A stretch of 60,722 bases of DNA, from the IMG/VR virus record IMGVR_UViG_3300033571_018267, positions 1 through 60,722 of that record. The stretch is one strand, 5' to 3'. Source of the stretch: a virus. Position numbers and translations under genes: made by a program. Positions 39,918 to 49,100 of this stretch are shown here, piece after piece (the stretch's first letter is position 1; every line of letters begins with the position of its first letter). A model generated the notes under the pieces. The model was not told the origin of the DNA. It made no database searches and was given only the letters and a program-made list of their open reading frames with translations.

Positions 39918-40210
39918 AACAACCCGACTACGTGGTTTTTGATTGTGTTAACAACCTTGAAAAACTGCGTAGGGAAAAGGCAAATACAGAAGCCAGGGTA
40001 CACGCGATTGGGTGGTCTGGCTTGTTTAATGCTTTCAAAGGTAAAGACGACGCACCAATGGAGTTTATAGACTTATTGCCGTTTGTTGATGATATTAGGA
40101 GTGATCGGAAACGGATAAGTCTAGCCACTGAAAAGGTCATTAAAAAGTTGGTCAAAAACGAATCTTTACCAACTCAAATATTATCTATTTTGGGGATGTT
40201 GCTAGAATGA
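39788..40210 (+). CDS. Tail assembly chaperone, -1 frameshift extension (T-like)
   Basis: The -1 frame is open from 39788 to the stop at 40210. It encodes GGVPTIDWNGLYWRIQYYG and DSFLEQPDYVVFDCVNNLEK, followed by a helical end. There is no ATG, and GTG 39932 would discard the conserved-looking DWNGLYW part, so frameshift expression as a G-T fusion is more likely than an independent start. Confidence 0.6.
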   Translation, partial: TRCNYKRGGNGGGVPTIDWNGLYWRIQYYGIGDSRFSSYDSFLEQPDYVVFDCVNNLEKLRREKANTEARVHAIGWSGLFNAFKGKDDAPMEFIDLLPFVDDIRSDRKRISLATEKVIKKLVKNESLPTQILSILGMLLE

Positions 40211-40282
40211 TCTGTGATATAATCGTCGCATATATTGAACTTTTATAGCACTGCTATCTCCTTCTTGGCCTCCAGATGCCTT

Positions 40283-41026
40283 TCACCCCGTCTCCTTGGA
40301 CGGGGTTTTGTTTTGAGCTAAGAATGTATTGAGTATTTTTAGTAACTCTAAAACAGCGTCACCAGATATTTGATCACGGTTTGATAATTGCAATAGTTCA
40401 CGCCCCAATAATTCGTGATTTAATTCAACTAAATTAACGACTACAGGGTGCTTTGACTTCAGTATTAATGCTTTATTGATAGCGTCAAATTTCCAGTACA
40501 GCGACACATCTATTAGTATTGAATCCTTCTGAAAACTCAAAACTAATGATTGTGTAATGTACCATGCGCTACAATCATTAGTTTTGATTTTTCCGTCGTT
40601 ATCTTCAATCAGAGTAACTAGATTGGGCTTCAGTTCTTCTAATTCCTGTTCTAGTGATTTCTGAATCATCTTTATCTCTTTATACCGTGCGAGATATTGG
40701 CTTTTGTCGTAGCCTAAATCAATAATAGGTGATTCAGAGTCAACATCATTATTGTTTAGCGGTGGGTTGAATTTCTGGATGTATTCATGTTCCCATTCCT
40801 CTAAATCATCTAAGTCATTCCACGTCAAATAACTGATGTATTGCACGTTGTTGATGATAAGATCGCTTGTATCGTGGTGTTTAAATACATCTTGTAAACT
40901 GGATGAAATGCCGATATACCAGACACGATATGCAGCATCACAGGCGAAATAAATGCCGGGTGAGTCAGGTAAATTATGAGCGTTATTTAGTGTGACTTTA
41001 GCGAGTTTCTTGATTGTTAGGTTCAT
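40283..41026 (-). CDS. GIY-YIG nuclease-domain protein
   Basis: This is a 247-residue protein. Residues 23-90 show the GIY-YIG signature: DSPGIYFACDAAYRVWYIGI, followed by HHDTSDLI and EEWEHEYIQKFNPPLNN with the catalytic-type Glu and Asn. The rest is coiled coil and a beta-rich domain. Such enzymes nick or cut DNA and often are homing or selfish genes in phages. It is leftward, opposite to the tail genes. The first codons are duplicated at 41333-41371. Confidence 0.8.
   Translation of the reverse strand: MNLTIKKLAKVTLNNAHNLPDSPGIYFACDAAYRVWYIGISSSLQDVFKHHDTSDLIINNVQYISYLTWNDLDDLEEWEHEYIQKFNPPLNNNDVDSESPIIDLGYDKSQYLARYKEIKMIQKSLEQELEELKPNLVTLIEDNDGKIKTNDCSAWYITQSLVLSFQKDSILIDVSLYWKFDAINKALILKSKHPVVVNLVELNHELLGRELLQLSNRDQISGDAVLELLKILNTFLAQNKTPSKETG
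40286..40309 (+). terminator. Terminator after the tail chaperone genes
   Basis: The perfect stem CCCCGTC / GACGGGG is followed by TTTTGTTTTG. It overlaps the 3' end of the convergent GIY-YIG gene and isolates the accessory block from tail transcription. Confidence 0.8.
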
Positions 41027-41029
41027 TGG
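40991..41029. repeat. 39-bp direct repeat, copy 1 (copy 2 at 41333-41371)
   Basis: The two segments, differing at one or two bases, both encode the leftward start MNLTIKKLAKVT of the GIY-YIG gene. In copy 2 the frame ends after 12 or 13 codons. The DUF4031-like gene lies between them, so it may have been inserted or duplicated by recombination at this repeat. Confidence 0.75.
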
Positions 41030-41301
41030 CTTTGAGTGTGATTTTGTTGTTTTATTCTTGATTTAATAAAGTCTCGCAATTCTATCTCTACCGCGCCATT
41101 ATTTATTGCTAATTGCCTTTTAGATGGCGTTAGATCGTAGTGGGGAAATTGATGCGCTTTCCGTTGATTATTCTGAAAATAAGATTGTTTTAACCCTATT
41201 TTTTGAGCCATTTCATGCAGTTCGGTCAAGTCACTAGAATCCGTGAAAAGATGACACCACTGATTGCCATGCTTTTGCGCTTGGCGTGTTTTTGGTGTCA
41301 T
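41023..41301 (-). CDS. DUF4031-like protein
   Basis: This 92-residue protein has the pattern GNQWCHLFTDSSDLTELHEM, AQKIGLKQSYFQ and HQFPHYDLTPSKRQLAINNG, which matches small DUF4031 proteins (HYDLTxxKRxxAixxGA). The function of the family is unknown. It overlaps the GIY-YIG start by 4 bases. Confidence 0.7.
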   Translation of the reverse strand: MTPKTRQAQKHGNQWCHLFTDSSDLTELHEMAQKIGLKQSYFQNNQRKAHQFPHYDLTPSKRQLAINNGAVEIELRDFIKSRIKQQNHTQSQ

Positions 41302-41372
41302 TGTAAAAGGCTATCTACGTATACTGTCATAGCGTGACTTCAGCGAGTTTCTTGATTGTTAGGTTCATTGGT

Positions 41373-41714
41373 TTAGTGTGCCACAAATAACATAACTCTG
41401 TTCTTTTCTGGGCTGATATTACAAGCTGCTAAAGTTCTATTCCCCCAAACTAGAAGCAATCCTAGCGGGAATTTATCAGCAATATCTGGTGTAATAATTT
41501 CTGCACTGTTAGCCGCTTTAGCAAATTCTATTACTTGTTGGTGAGATATAGAATCAGTTGATAATGTATCTCCTGATTGGGTATCATGGTGTATTTGGAT
41601 AGCGCGATCTCCTATCAAGTACAACCATCCAAATACAGATATTTTAGACATAAGCTCTGAGTGGAATAACCAATCATCAAGCCTTTTTTGGTTTTCGGTT
41701 CTTTGATCATTCAT
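41373..41714 (-). CDS. Hypothetical protein (113 aa)
   Basis: This leftward protein starts MNDQRTENQKRLDDWLFHSE. Alpha/beta composition is visible (FGWLYLIGDRAIQIHH; FPLGLLLVWGNRTLAACNI). No family is recognised. It stands between the GIY-YIG and PLD remnants in a leftward accessory cluster. Confidence 0.5.
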   Translation of the reverse strand: MNDQRTENQKRLDDWLFHSELMSKISVFGWLYLIGDRAIQIHHDTQSGDTLSTDSISHQQVIEFAKAANSAEIITPDIADKFPLGLLLVWGNRTLAACNISPEKNRVMLFVAH

Positions 41715-41800
41715 GGTTTAATTCCTGTTGATTGCTTATGGTAGAAAGAAAGAGGTTATTTCACTAACTGATACTTTTTCTGGTTGTTGGTTATTCATGA

Positions 41801-42292
41801 TTAACTTCTCCATTCAGCTTGTGCTGGGCTACACCATTTTTGCGTCCAATTCAAGTTCTCGGACATTGCGTAAACATAAGCCCATTCTTGCCAGTAAGCA
41901 GCTACAATTTCAGGTTCGCTGATGACAACTGCATTTTCTAAAGACCTTGTACCATTTTGAGTGAAATTAAATGAACCAGTCCATACTTTGTAAGGAATTG
42001 ATTTTTCGTTACAAAACAGCATGAACTTATGGTGCATCCTGGGCATGGCGGGTGATTTATCTGTGTTTAAGTTTCCAGCGCATCTAATAGCCTCACTTTC
42101 CCAAGGATCGTGCCTACCATGATTCACATACGTAACCGATCTAAATGGTAGCTTGGATTTGCCTTTTTCTCTGCTATTCCGGGCTGATAAAACAACTGAA
42201 TTACCGTCTCTATCATTCTTGCCCTCATCCTCCCAATGATCGTCTGAGGGATGCTGTGGCGTGCGATCGCTGTAGTGCCAGTTGACATCAAA
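41801..42292 (-). pseudogene. Phospholipase D-like nuclease, N-terminally incomplete
   Basis: An open frame of 163 codons reads WHYSDRTPQHPSDDHWEDEG ... and contains the PLD signature HHKFMLFCNEKS, then WTGSFNFTQNGTRSLENAVV. There is no start codon near its 5' limit (stop at 42293-42295), and the first HKD half is not seen. It directly continues the KilA-N remnant in another frame, so it is probably a broken fusion or broken neighbour. Confidence 0.65.
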
Positions 42293-42593
42293 TTAAAAAT
42301 ATGTCCGTCACACCACACAGCAAAATCTGCGCTAATCCATCGAGCCAGGTTAATTGCTAGACTAGGATGCCCCAAGTTCCCTGTAAATCGGGTTCTCCGC
42401 CTTGTACTACCTGCGTTACCACCATCTGGTGTGAACGCTCCAAGCAGTCAATATATTCTTTGGTTTTCTGGGCTTTCATGAAAACATCAAGCCGTTTACC
42501 GTTTGCTTGACACATTTGGGTTAAATTAATAAACCCATTCTGACGGCGAGAAATTACTTGTCCGTTGTAGTCAAATGTTGCTATGGTGTTCAT
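42124..42593 (-). pseudogene. Frameshifted KilA-N domain gene
   Basis: From ATG 42593: MNTIATFDYNGQVISRRQNG, FINLTQMCQANGKRLDVFMK, then QGTWGILV*. In the next frame the homology continues directly as GHPSLAINLARWISADFAVW, the classic KilA-N continuation (TW-hHPxLAxxxArWxSxxFa). One base appears lost in the G4 run near 42364-42367. KilA-N proteins are phage DNA-binding or antirepressor proteins. Confidence 0.75.
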
Positions 42594-42705
42594 AACAAAG
42601 TAACCCGCCTTTATCGGGTGAAAAACTAACCATTGGAACCACCGGAATACCGCAAATATTCCTGCGTGGTATGGTTTCAATAATTATATCATTGTTTCGA
42701 TACTC

Positions 42706-42736
42706 TTATTAATTCTTCAATAACTTAGGATACAAT
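42706..42736 (+). promoter_or_regulatory. Operator-like palindrome and -10 before the Cas12-like gene
   Basis: TTATTAA-TTCT-TCAATAA (42706-42723) is a one-mismatch member of the TTATTGA family. A TACAAT at 42731-42736 is a plausible -10. A hairpin-capable stretch (GGTGTTGGTAGCACC, near 42752-42766) lies in the presumed leader. Confidence 0.45.
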
Positions 42737-42819
42737 ATTATCCAGTCGCGTGATGGTGTTGGTAGCACCGATTCACCACTGGCTGTAGGTCTTGTACACC
42801 CACATTGATATTATTCCCA

Positions 42820-44736
42820 ATGAAAACTATTAAAATCAAGGTCAAACTTTTTGCTGAACAGGCGCAATCATGCGATCGCTACCTAGAAGAATTGACATGG
42901 CTATGGAATCAGGTATTGGCTAATCAATTGCATAACCATTGCATCACCTGGTACAACTGGGCTGGTAAGTTGAGCGCAGATTTAGCTAAGGCGACGGAAA
43001 AGTTAGAGAAGCTAAAACCGGAACAACAGCAGCTTGTTAGGAACTACTACCGCAGCAAAGACAAGCCAAAACTCAACAAAAAAGAACAGGAATTAGTTGC
43101 CAAATTTGATATATTTTCCCGGTGGTTGCCGTTTGACTTAGAAAATATTATTCCCGTACCTTTGCGAGTTGGCAACAGTGGCTACGAGGGCTTATCGTGC
43201 CAGATTGCTACAGGCGGAAGTTACTGGAAACGGGACGATAATTTTAATATTCCAATCAAAACCAAAAAGGGGATTATTCACGTCAAAGGGTCTAAATTGG
43301 TTAAGGGTGATTGCCCCTGGAAACGAATACAAATAACGCCGCATAATTATAAAACTTTTCCCAGTGGTAAGTTTGAGGGGAGGGAATTAATAGATGTGAT
43401 GAAGTTTGATAATTTGAACGGACTAAACGGGCTGAGAGCGATGCAGAATCTACCTGATTTATCCGTTTCCTCGCACTACGTTGGAGGCTTGTTAGAGTTT
43501 TTTAAACAGTCATGGTTAGCGTTTTTAGACCCCAAAAGGGTGAATAGCAGGAAACCAAAGTTCAAAAAAGACGCTGATAAAATTACCACCTTGTCGAATA
43601 ATCAGTGTGCGCCAAATAAGATAGACGTGGCGAATGATTGGATTGATATTACTGGGTTCAATAAGTTGATTGTTGCTGACAAGAACTGGGTTAAAAGATT
43701 AAACATAGACGAGGTTCTACCCAGGACGTATATGCTCACGAAAAAGACATCAGGGTATTACATAAATATCGTCGTTGCTCATCCATTACAAGAAGAAAAA
43801 GCAGCTTTAACAAAGAAATTACTCAAGGTCAAAAAAGAGTTTGGCGAAGATAGTCAAGAGTACGAAGATACTAAGTCTAAAATCAAATTTATTGAACAAC
43901 AAATCAAAGATTCATCAATTACACAAGGTAAGAATTTAAGCGCAGGGATTGACCCTGGGGTACAGGCTACTGTGGCGACGGATCATGGGGCGCTGTTTCT
44001 CCCAAATCTAAGCAGGGAGCGCGTGTCAATCCATATCGAGGAACTACAATCAAAGCTTGATAATCTTGAGTTAATTAATGATAAAAAGTGGAAAGATTCA
44101 GGGCGCAAAGGTACTCGACCTAAGACAAAAAACGAGATTAAGATACAAGATAAAATTACCAGATTGCATGAACGTGGTGCTAATTCTTCTAATGCCTTTA
44201 ATCATAAAATGTCAACTAGATTAAGCAGGACTTACGAGCATATAGCATGGGAAGATACCCAGCTAACTAATCTTCTGAAACAAACAGAAGCTAAAGCATT
44301 ACCTGAAGGCGTGGGATATGCTCACAATGGTGCGTCTGCTAAACGGGGTTTAAATTGGATTATGAGACAAAGATGCTTAGGTGATTTAAAAACTAAAACT
44401 AAGCAAAAAGTTGAGAATAGAGGCGGTAGTTTTCATGAACCACCTGCTAACTACAGTTCTCAATTGTGCCATTGTTGTCATCAAAAAGGTGAACGATTAT
44501 CACAGTATGAGTTTATCTGCAAAAACTCTGATTGTGAGTTATTTGAACAGGTGCAACAAGCTGACACTAATGCTGCTAGAAACCACAAACATAATAGTAG
44601 TTTTGAGCTAGGAGAAGTCAAATATCACAACACTAGATTAATCTATCAGAAACCCAAAAGATTTAAAAAGAAACGCTTGACAAAGCAGATGGTTTTAGTT
44701 AATATTAATTTACCGCAGTTTGGACGGGATGACTAA
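42820..44736 (+). CDS. Cas12/TnpB-like type V effector with intact RuvC
   Basis: This is a 638-residue protein from ATG 42820 (a TTG at 42805 would add five residues). The RuvC acidic residues are present: D378 in AGIDPGVQATVATDHG, E478 in EHIAWEDTQLTNL and D582 in QQADTNAARNH. A zinc ribbon lies between the last two (LCHCCHQKGE, then FICKNSDCELF). The N-terminal ~370 residues are much longer than in TnpB (~200), consistent with a guide-binding REC/WED part. Two CRISPR arrays begin 315 bases downstream. There is no cas1/cas2. This resembles the miniature type V-U class of cyanobacteria; it is not Cas12k, whose RuvC is dead. The exact subtype is unresolved. Confidence 0.82.
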   Translation: MKTIKIKVKLFAEQAQSCDRYLEELTWLWNQVLANQLHNHCITWYNWAGKLSADLAKATEKLEKLKPEQQQLVRNYYRSKDKPKLNKKEQELVAKFDIFSRWLPFDLENIIPVPLRVGNSGYEGLSCQIATGGSYWKRDDNFNIPIKTKKGIIHVKGSKLVKGDCPWKRIQITPHNYKTFPSGKFEGRELIDVMKFDNLNGLNGLRAMQNLPDLSVSSHYVGGLLEFFKQSWLAFLDPKRVNSRKPKFKKDADKITTLSNNQCAPNKIDVANDWIDITGFNKLIVADKNWVKRLNIDEVLPRTYMLTKKTSGYYINIVVAHPLQEEKAALTKKLLKVKKEFGEDSQEYEDTKSKIKFIEQQIKDSSITQGKNLSAGIDPGVQATVATDHGALFLPNLSRERVSIHIEELQSKLDNLELINDKKWKDSGRKGTRPKTKNEIKIQDKITRLHERGANSSNAFNHKMSTRLSRTYEHIAWEDTQLTNLLKQTEAKALPEGVGYAHNGASAKRGLNWIMRQRCLGDLKTKTKQKVENRGGSFHEPPANYSSQLCHCCHQKGERLSQYEFICKNSDCELFEQVQQADTNAARNHKHNSSFELGEVKYHNTRLIYQKPKRFKKKRLTKQMVLVNINLPQFGRDD

Positions 44737-44908
44737 CTTGTTTAGTCTATGGCTTGATGAGTTTAGGCTCAAAAAGCAAGAGAGATGGCGACTACTCTTA
44801 TAGACCAGCCGGAACTATGGCTGGCAGACTCTCAAAGGGATTACCGAACTTGCAATTTTTTGGCGAACCATAAGCGCGGTCAAAAACCTCGGACATTCGC
44901 CAAAATCT

Positions 44909-45051
44909 CAGAACCTAGACAAGCAAAGGGATTAGGGCGGTCTTTGCAGAATATTAAAAGGGATTGAAGCGGCTAAAATAGACTTTTTGATCCGATCTGC
45001 CAAAACAGGCTTCAGGATTCAGCTATGTCAAGGGTTCTAGATCCCGGCTTA
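44909..45051 (+). ncRNA. Leader / tracrRNA-like element 1
   Basis: About 143 bases directly before array 1 are repeated, at roughly 75% identity, before array 2. AAAGGGATTAG (44925-44935) is complementary to CTAATCCCTTT of repeat 1, and TTTGCA (44943-44948) to its 5' end. A second complementary segment, AAAAGGGATT, is at 44956-44965. These anti-repeats suggest a tracrRNA or a leader pairing with pre-crRNA. A 60-codon frame across it is not protein-like. Confidence 0.65.
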
Positions 45052-45752
45052 TTGCAAGGCGGCTAATCCCTTTTAAGGGACTGAAACTTATCACTCATGA
45101 TGTATTGCAGTTTATAGAGTTATTATTGCAAGGCGGCTAATCCCTTTTAAGGGACTGAAACTAGCGCGTTATGCTGATAGTTTGAGTATTTCTCTGATAT
45201 TGCAAGGCGGCTAATCCCTTTTAAGGGACTGAAACTCAGAGTCAGATAACTTATTTATAATATAGCTTAGTATTGCAAGGCGGCTAATCCCTTTTAAGGG
45301 ACTGAAACTTCCGCGTATCCTGTCACCTGTTGCGCTAAATCGAATATTGCAAGGCGGCTAATCCCTTTTAAGGGACTGAAACTAACCTAACCAGAAAAGC
45401 AGATTTGATCATTGAATTATTGCAAGGCGGCTAATCCCTTTTAAGGGACTGAAACTCTTTAAAGCGGCATTTTATTGAGATGGCTGTAAAATTTATTGCA
45501 AGGCGGCTAACCCCTTTTAAGGGACTGAAACTGGGAATTTTCCCTATGGCTTATCTATCTCTTCAGATTGCAAGGCGGCTAACCCCTTTTAAGGGACTGA
45601 AACAGTTCCCTGTCGCTGCAATCATCTAATTGCCAGAACTTGCAAGGCGGCTAATCCCTTTTAAGGGACTGAAACCTTGACAGAAATAGTATTTTATCGG
45701 GTGCATTTCCATTTTCTTGCAAGGCGGCTAATCCCTTTTAAGGGACTGAAAC
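45052..45752 (+). CRISPR. CRISPR array 1: 10 repeats, 9 spacers
   Basis: The 36-nt repeats start TTGCAAGGCGGCTAATCCC and end AAGGGACTGAAAC. They start at 45052, 45126, 45200, 45273, 45347, 45420, 45496, 45568, 45640 and 45717. Spacers are 36-41 nt. Repeats 7 and 8 carry one T-to-C change (CTAACCCC). The repeat contains the hairpin CCCTT-TT-AAGGG. An A usually precedes each repeat, except the last two. No spacer matched the rest of the window by eye. Confidence 0.97.
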
Positions 45753-45811
45753 TTTCATCCATCTGGAAAATTAGCGGGCGGGCGTGGCTAAAACAAACCC
45801 CCGCGCAAATC

Positions 45812-45953
45812 CAGAACCTAGACAAGCGAAGGGATTAGAGCTATCTTTGCAGAATATCAAAAGGGATTTAAGCGGCTGCAATGGACTTTTTGGATTAGCT
45901 CGCGCAAACAGCCTCTAGGATTCAAGTATATCAAGGGTTTCAGGTTGCCGCAC
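45812..45953 (+). ncRNA. Leader / tracrRNA-like element 2
   Basis: This is the second copy of the 44909 element, before array 2. GAAGGGATTAG (45828-45838) pairs with the array 2 repeat CTAATCCCTTC. It has a G exactly where element 1 has A, following the base difference between the two repeats. TTTGCA (45846-45851) and AAAAGGGATT (45859-45868) are also kept. Confidence 0.65.
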
Positions 45954-46134
45954 TTGCAGGATGACTAATCCCTTCTGAGGGATTGAAACAGAGTGTGGAA
46001 AAATGAGTTATTTTTTCTTAGAAACTTGCAGGATGACTAATCCCTTCTGAGGGATTGAAACACAACCGTGTTACAGCAAAATCACAGAAAACGCATTCTT
46101 GCAGGATGACTAATCCCTTCTGAGGGATTGAAAC
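45954..46134 (+). CRISPR. CRISPR array 2: 3 repeats, 2 spacers
   Basis: The 36-nt repeats start TTGCAGGATGACTAATCCC and end GAGGGATTGAAAC, at 45954, 46026 and 46099; spacers are 36 and 37 nt. The sequence differs from array 1 at about 9 positions, but the central hairpin is kept (CCCT-TCTG-AGGG). The last repeat ends only 44 bases before the tape measure start. Confidence 0.95.
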
Positions 46135-46178
46135 GAGGCGTGGCAACTATAAGGAAAATCCCTTACCAGTTGCCAGTT

Positions 46179-49100
46179 ATGAACTTAGGCGAACTAATTG
46201 TCGACCTCTCTCTCGACTACGCAGAATTTAACCAATCCCTAGAACAGGCAAAAAAAGCCGCATCTAACGCCGCCGCAAGTATTGAGAAGTCATTCCAGAA
46301 ATTATCATTGACCATTGAGGTTGACGACTCCGCACTGTACGACCTCAACAAGCACTTAGACTTGAAGTACAGGCACTTCAGGGAAGTTAACCAATATTTT
46401 AAAAACAACCCCCTCACGCCAACTGTAGATGATGGGGAATTGACAGAATTAAATAAAACCCTAAAAGAACTCACTCAGAATAAACACACCGTCACCATTG
46501 AGCAACGGATCAACGCCAAATTGACGGATACATCTAAACGTGATATCGCCAAGTCCGTAACCGATGGCGTGGCGGACGGCGTGGAGAAAGGAGTCAGCAA
46601 GGGGCTTGACGGTATGGAAGATATGATCGCCAAAGCCGTAGCAGATGGAATTAAAGCAGGTAGCAAAAGTTTTAGCGGCGGCGGTTCTTCAGGTGGTAGT
46701 AAGAAACAAGAGGGAATTGAAGATATTGTTGGTGAACTTAAAAGCGGTTTTGGAGACTTACAAAAGCAGATTGGCAATCAGTTAATAGGCGATGCGCTAA
46801 AAACGGTTTTAAAACCTGCTAAAGACTTAATCACGGGATTCTCTGAAGGCATTTCCAATGACTTAGGGAAACAGGTTAGCAAGGGATTACAAGACACTTT
46901 TGCCAAACAACTTGGCATGGACTTTAAAAAGATGGGTGAGCAAGCTGGAAACAACTTGTTAGGCGCATTTGGAATTAAAGTCAAGAAGGAAAATAAGCTA
47001 TTGACAGCTATTAGTGACGGTTCACAAATAGCTGTTAAATCATTAGGTAAATCCGTTCAAACTTACGCTGTTAGTAAATTAAATAAAGCGTTGACTGATT
47101 CGCTTGATAGTATTTTCAGTGAATTGTTCAAAGGTGATTTTAGTGCAAGCTCTAAACAAAAAGCTACGGCTACAGCGCAAAGAGCGACCACCGCATCTAA
47201 GTCCGCGCCGCCATCAACAGAAGCCGCTAGACCATCACGGATCATTATTCCTATTGATGAAGATGAAAAACCTACTGTAGTACAAGCACCACTAAATATT
47301 CCTGTTGTCAAAAAACCTGAAAAATTACCAATAGTTGATATAAAACCAAAAGCTCAAAAAGTATTACTAGAAAACACATTTACACCATTTGAGAAAGCAG
47401 CACATGAAAGTAACAAAAACTTTGGTTATGTGCTTGAAGAAATAGGCAATTTTAACGTAAAAGGTAGTCCCGTCGGTGGCGGGAATCAGACAGTAAAAAG
47501 AGTCGCCAATGAAATAACTAAAATTAAAACAGCACATCAGAAGGCTTATTCAACATTCAAAAATTTACTAGAATCTGCCAAAGATTTAGGCGACTATGAC
47601 TTAGCTGATCAGATTTATAGAGACTTCACCAAAAATTCTGAGACGGCTAAAGCCAAGATTGACGAGTTACTAAAAGAAGGACAAGCAGCGGGTTTAAAGC
47701 AGAAAGGTTTTAACAAGTTACGCGACACAAAAGCACCAATTACTCGCAGTGTCAACAATATCAGATCGGCATATTTTACAGCAGGAAGACAGGCGGAAGG
47801 TGAAGCGGCGGTTATTGGTAAAAACGTCGTAGCAGGCTTAGGAATTGGTGTTGACAACAAAGCTTTTGCAAAGTTTGGTATTGAAAATGCGACGGCTTAT
47901 TTATTAGCAATTAAAAAGGCTTTTGGTATTGCGTCACCTGCTAAAAACATGATTCCTATTGGGGTTAATATACTCCAGGGTTTGTCTATTGGGTTACAAC
48001 AAGGATTAGGAATTTTAAAAAATACGGTTGAAGGTGTCACAGGTACAATTAAAAAAGGTCTGCAAATACCTAATTTAATACCATCCGAAAGCATTAAATC
48101 GTTTGATGCTGTAATTGAAAATTCCCTCGGCGGTGCAGCACAAGCTACTAAGAACGTTTATGAAAGCGGCAGGAGTAGAACGACTTTACCAGGGGTTATT
48201 TTAGGCAATATGTTGAGCGGTGCTGTGAATATGGGGATAGTTCCTAAAAGTATCGCAACCCCTGTTAGACATCTGGGAGCTTTTTATCAAGGTGCAACGG
48301 ATGTCAATCGAATGAATCCTCAGATAGCCAAAGAAGCTGAAATATTAACAGTATTTCGGATGATTGAAGAGGCTCAAAAATCTAAAGGTGTTTTGCCTGA
48401 CAGTGGTGTTGTTCCAAGTCGTTATGGTGCAAAATTACCGGATACTCGCTACACACTAGGTGGTTTTAATTACAATCAAAATAAACAAGGTGGACTAAAC
48501 ATAAATGATGTTTACGACTGGGCAGATGATGACTCTCTGACACCTTTCAAGCTTCCCAAGGACATGGGATCTAAAATATTTAAGTTACTTCAAAAGCATT
48601 CAGGAATTAGTAAATTACTGGGATTTAAACTAGAGGATTTAGGTGGTGAACAAGCATTTACTAAAACCAATTCAGAAGGTAAAGCATTATTCAGTTTTAT
48701 CAATTCTAAGAATAAAGATTTTGCATTAGGACACGCTTTTCATAATATGGTTGGAGGAAAACCATATATCCAAACTCATGAAGTATCTGCGCGTCGTACC
48801 GATGAATTATTAAGTGTTGGGACTAAAGCATATAAGGACAGTAAAGGCGATTTAAACAAGTTCTTATTACACCCTGAAATTCAGAAACAATTAAAACAAC
48901 AGGGTGATCAAATAGGTGAAAATCTACCTAATGCCTTTGTCAGCGGTTTTAGCAAGGGTAGATCCCCAATGCTGGAAGCAATACACACTGGATTTAGCAG
49001 TGTGATTGGCGCAACTAAGGCGGTATTTCAGATTGCATCACCATCCAAAGTCATGCAGTCCATAGGTTTGGATTTTGGGAAAGGTTTTGAAAATGGTGCT

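Noticed and set aside
42820-44736. Effector as Cas12k of the CAST relic
   Set aside because: Size is similar, but the RuvC D/E/D residues are intact, a zinc ribbon is present and the repeats (ending GGGACTGAAAC) differ from V-K repeats (ending GGGTTGAAAG).
44785-44967. 60-codon frame between the Cas12-like gene and array 1
   Set aside because: It overlaps the leader element that is repeated before array 2, where the frame is not kept; the conserved signal is RNA complementarity, not protein.
45052-46134. Spacers targeting genes within this window
   Set aside because: I compared the spacers with the window by eye and saw no convincing long match; a database search is needed for real targets.
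46128-46178. Longer N-terminus of the tape measure protein from TTG
   Set aside because: The codons are a CRISPR repeat end and its flank; the normal tape measure opening MNLGELIVDLSLDY starts at ATG 46179.
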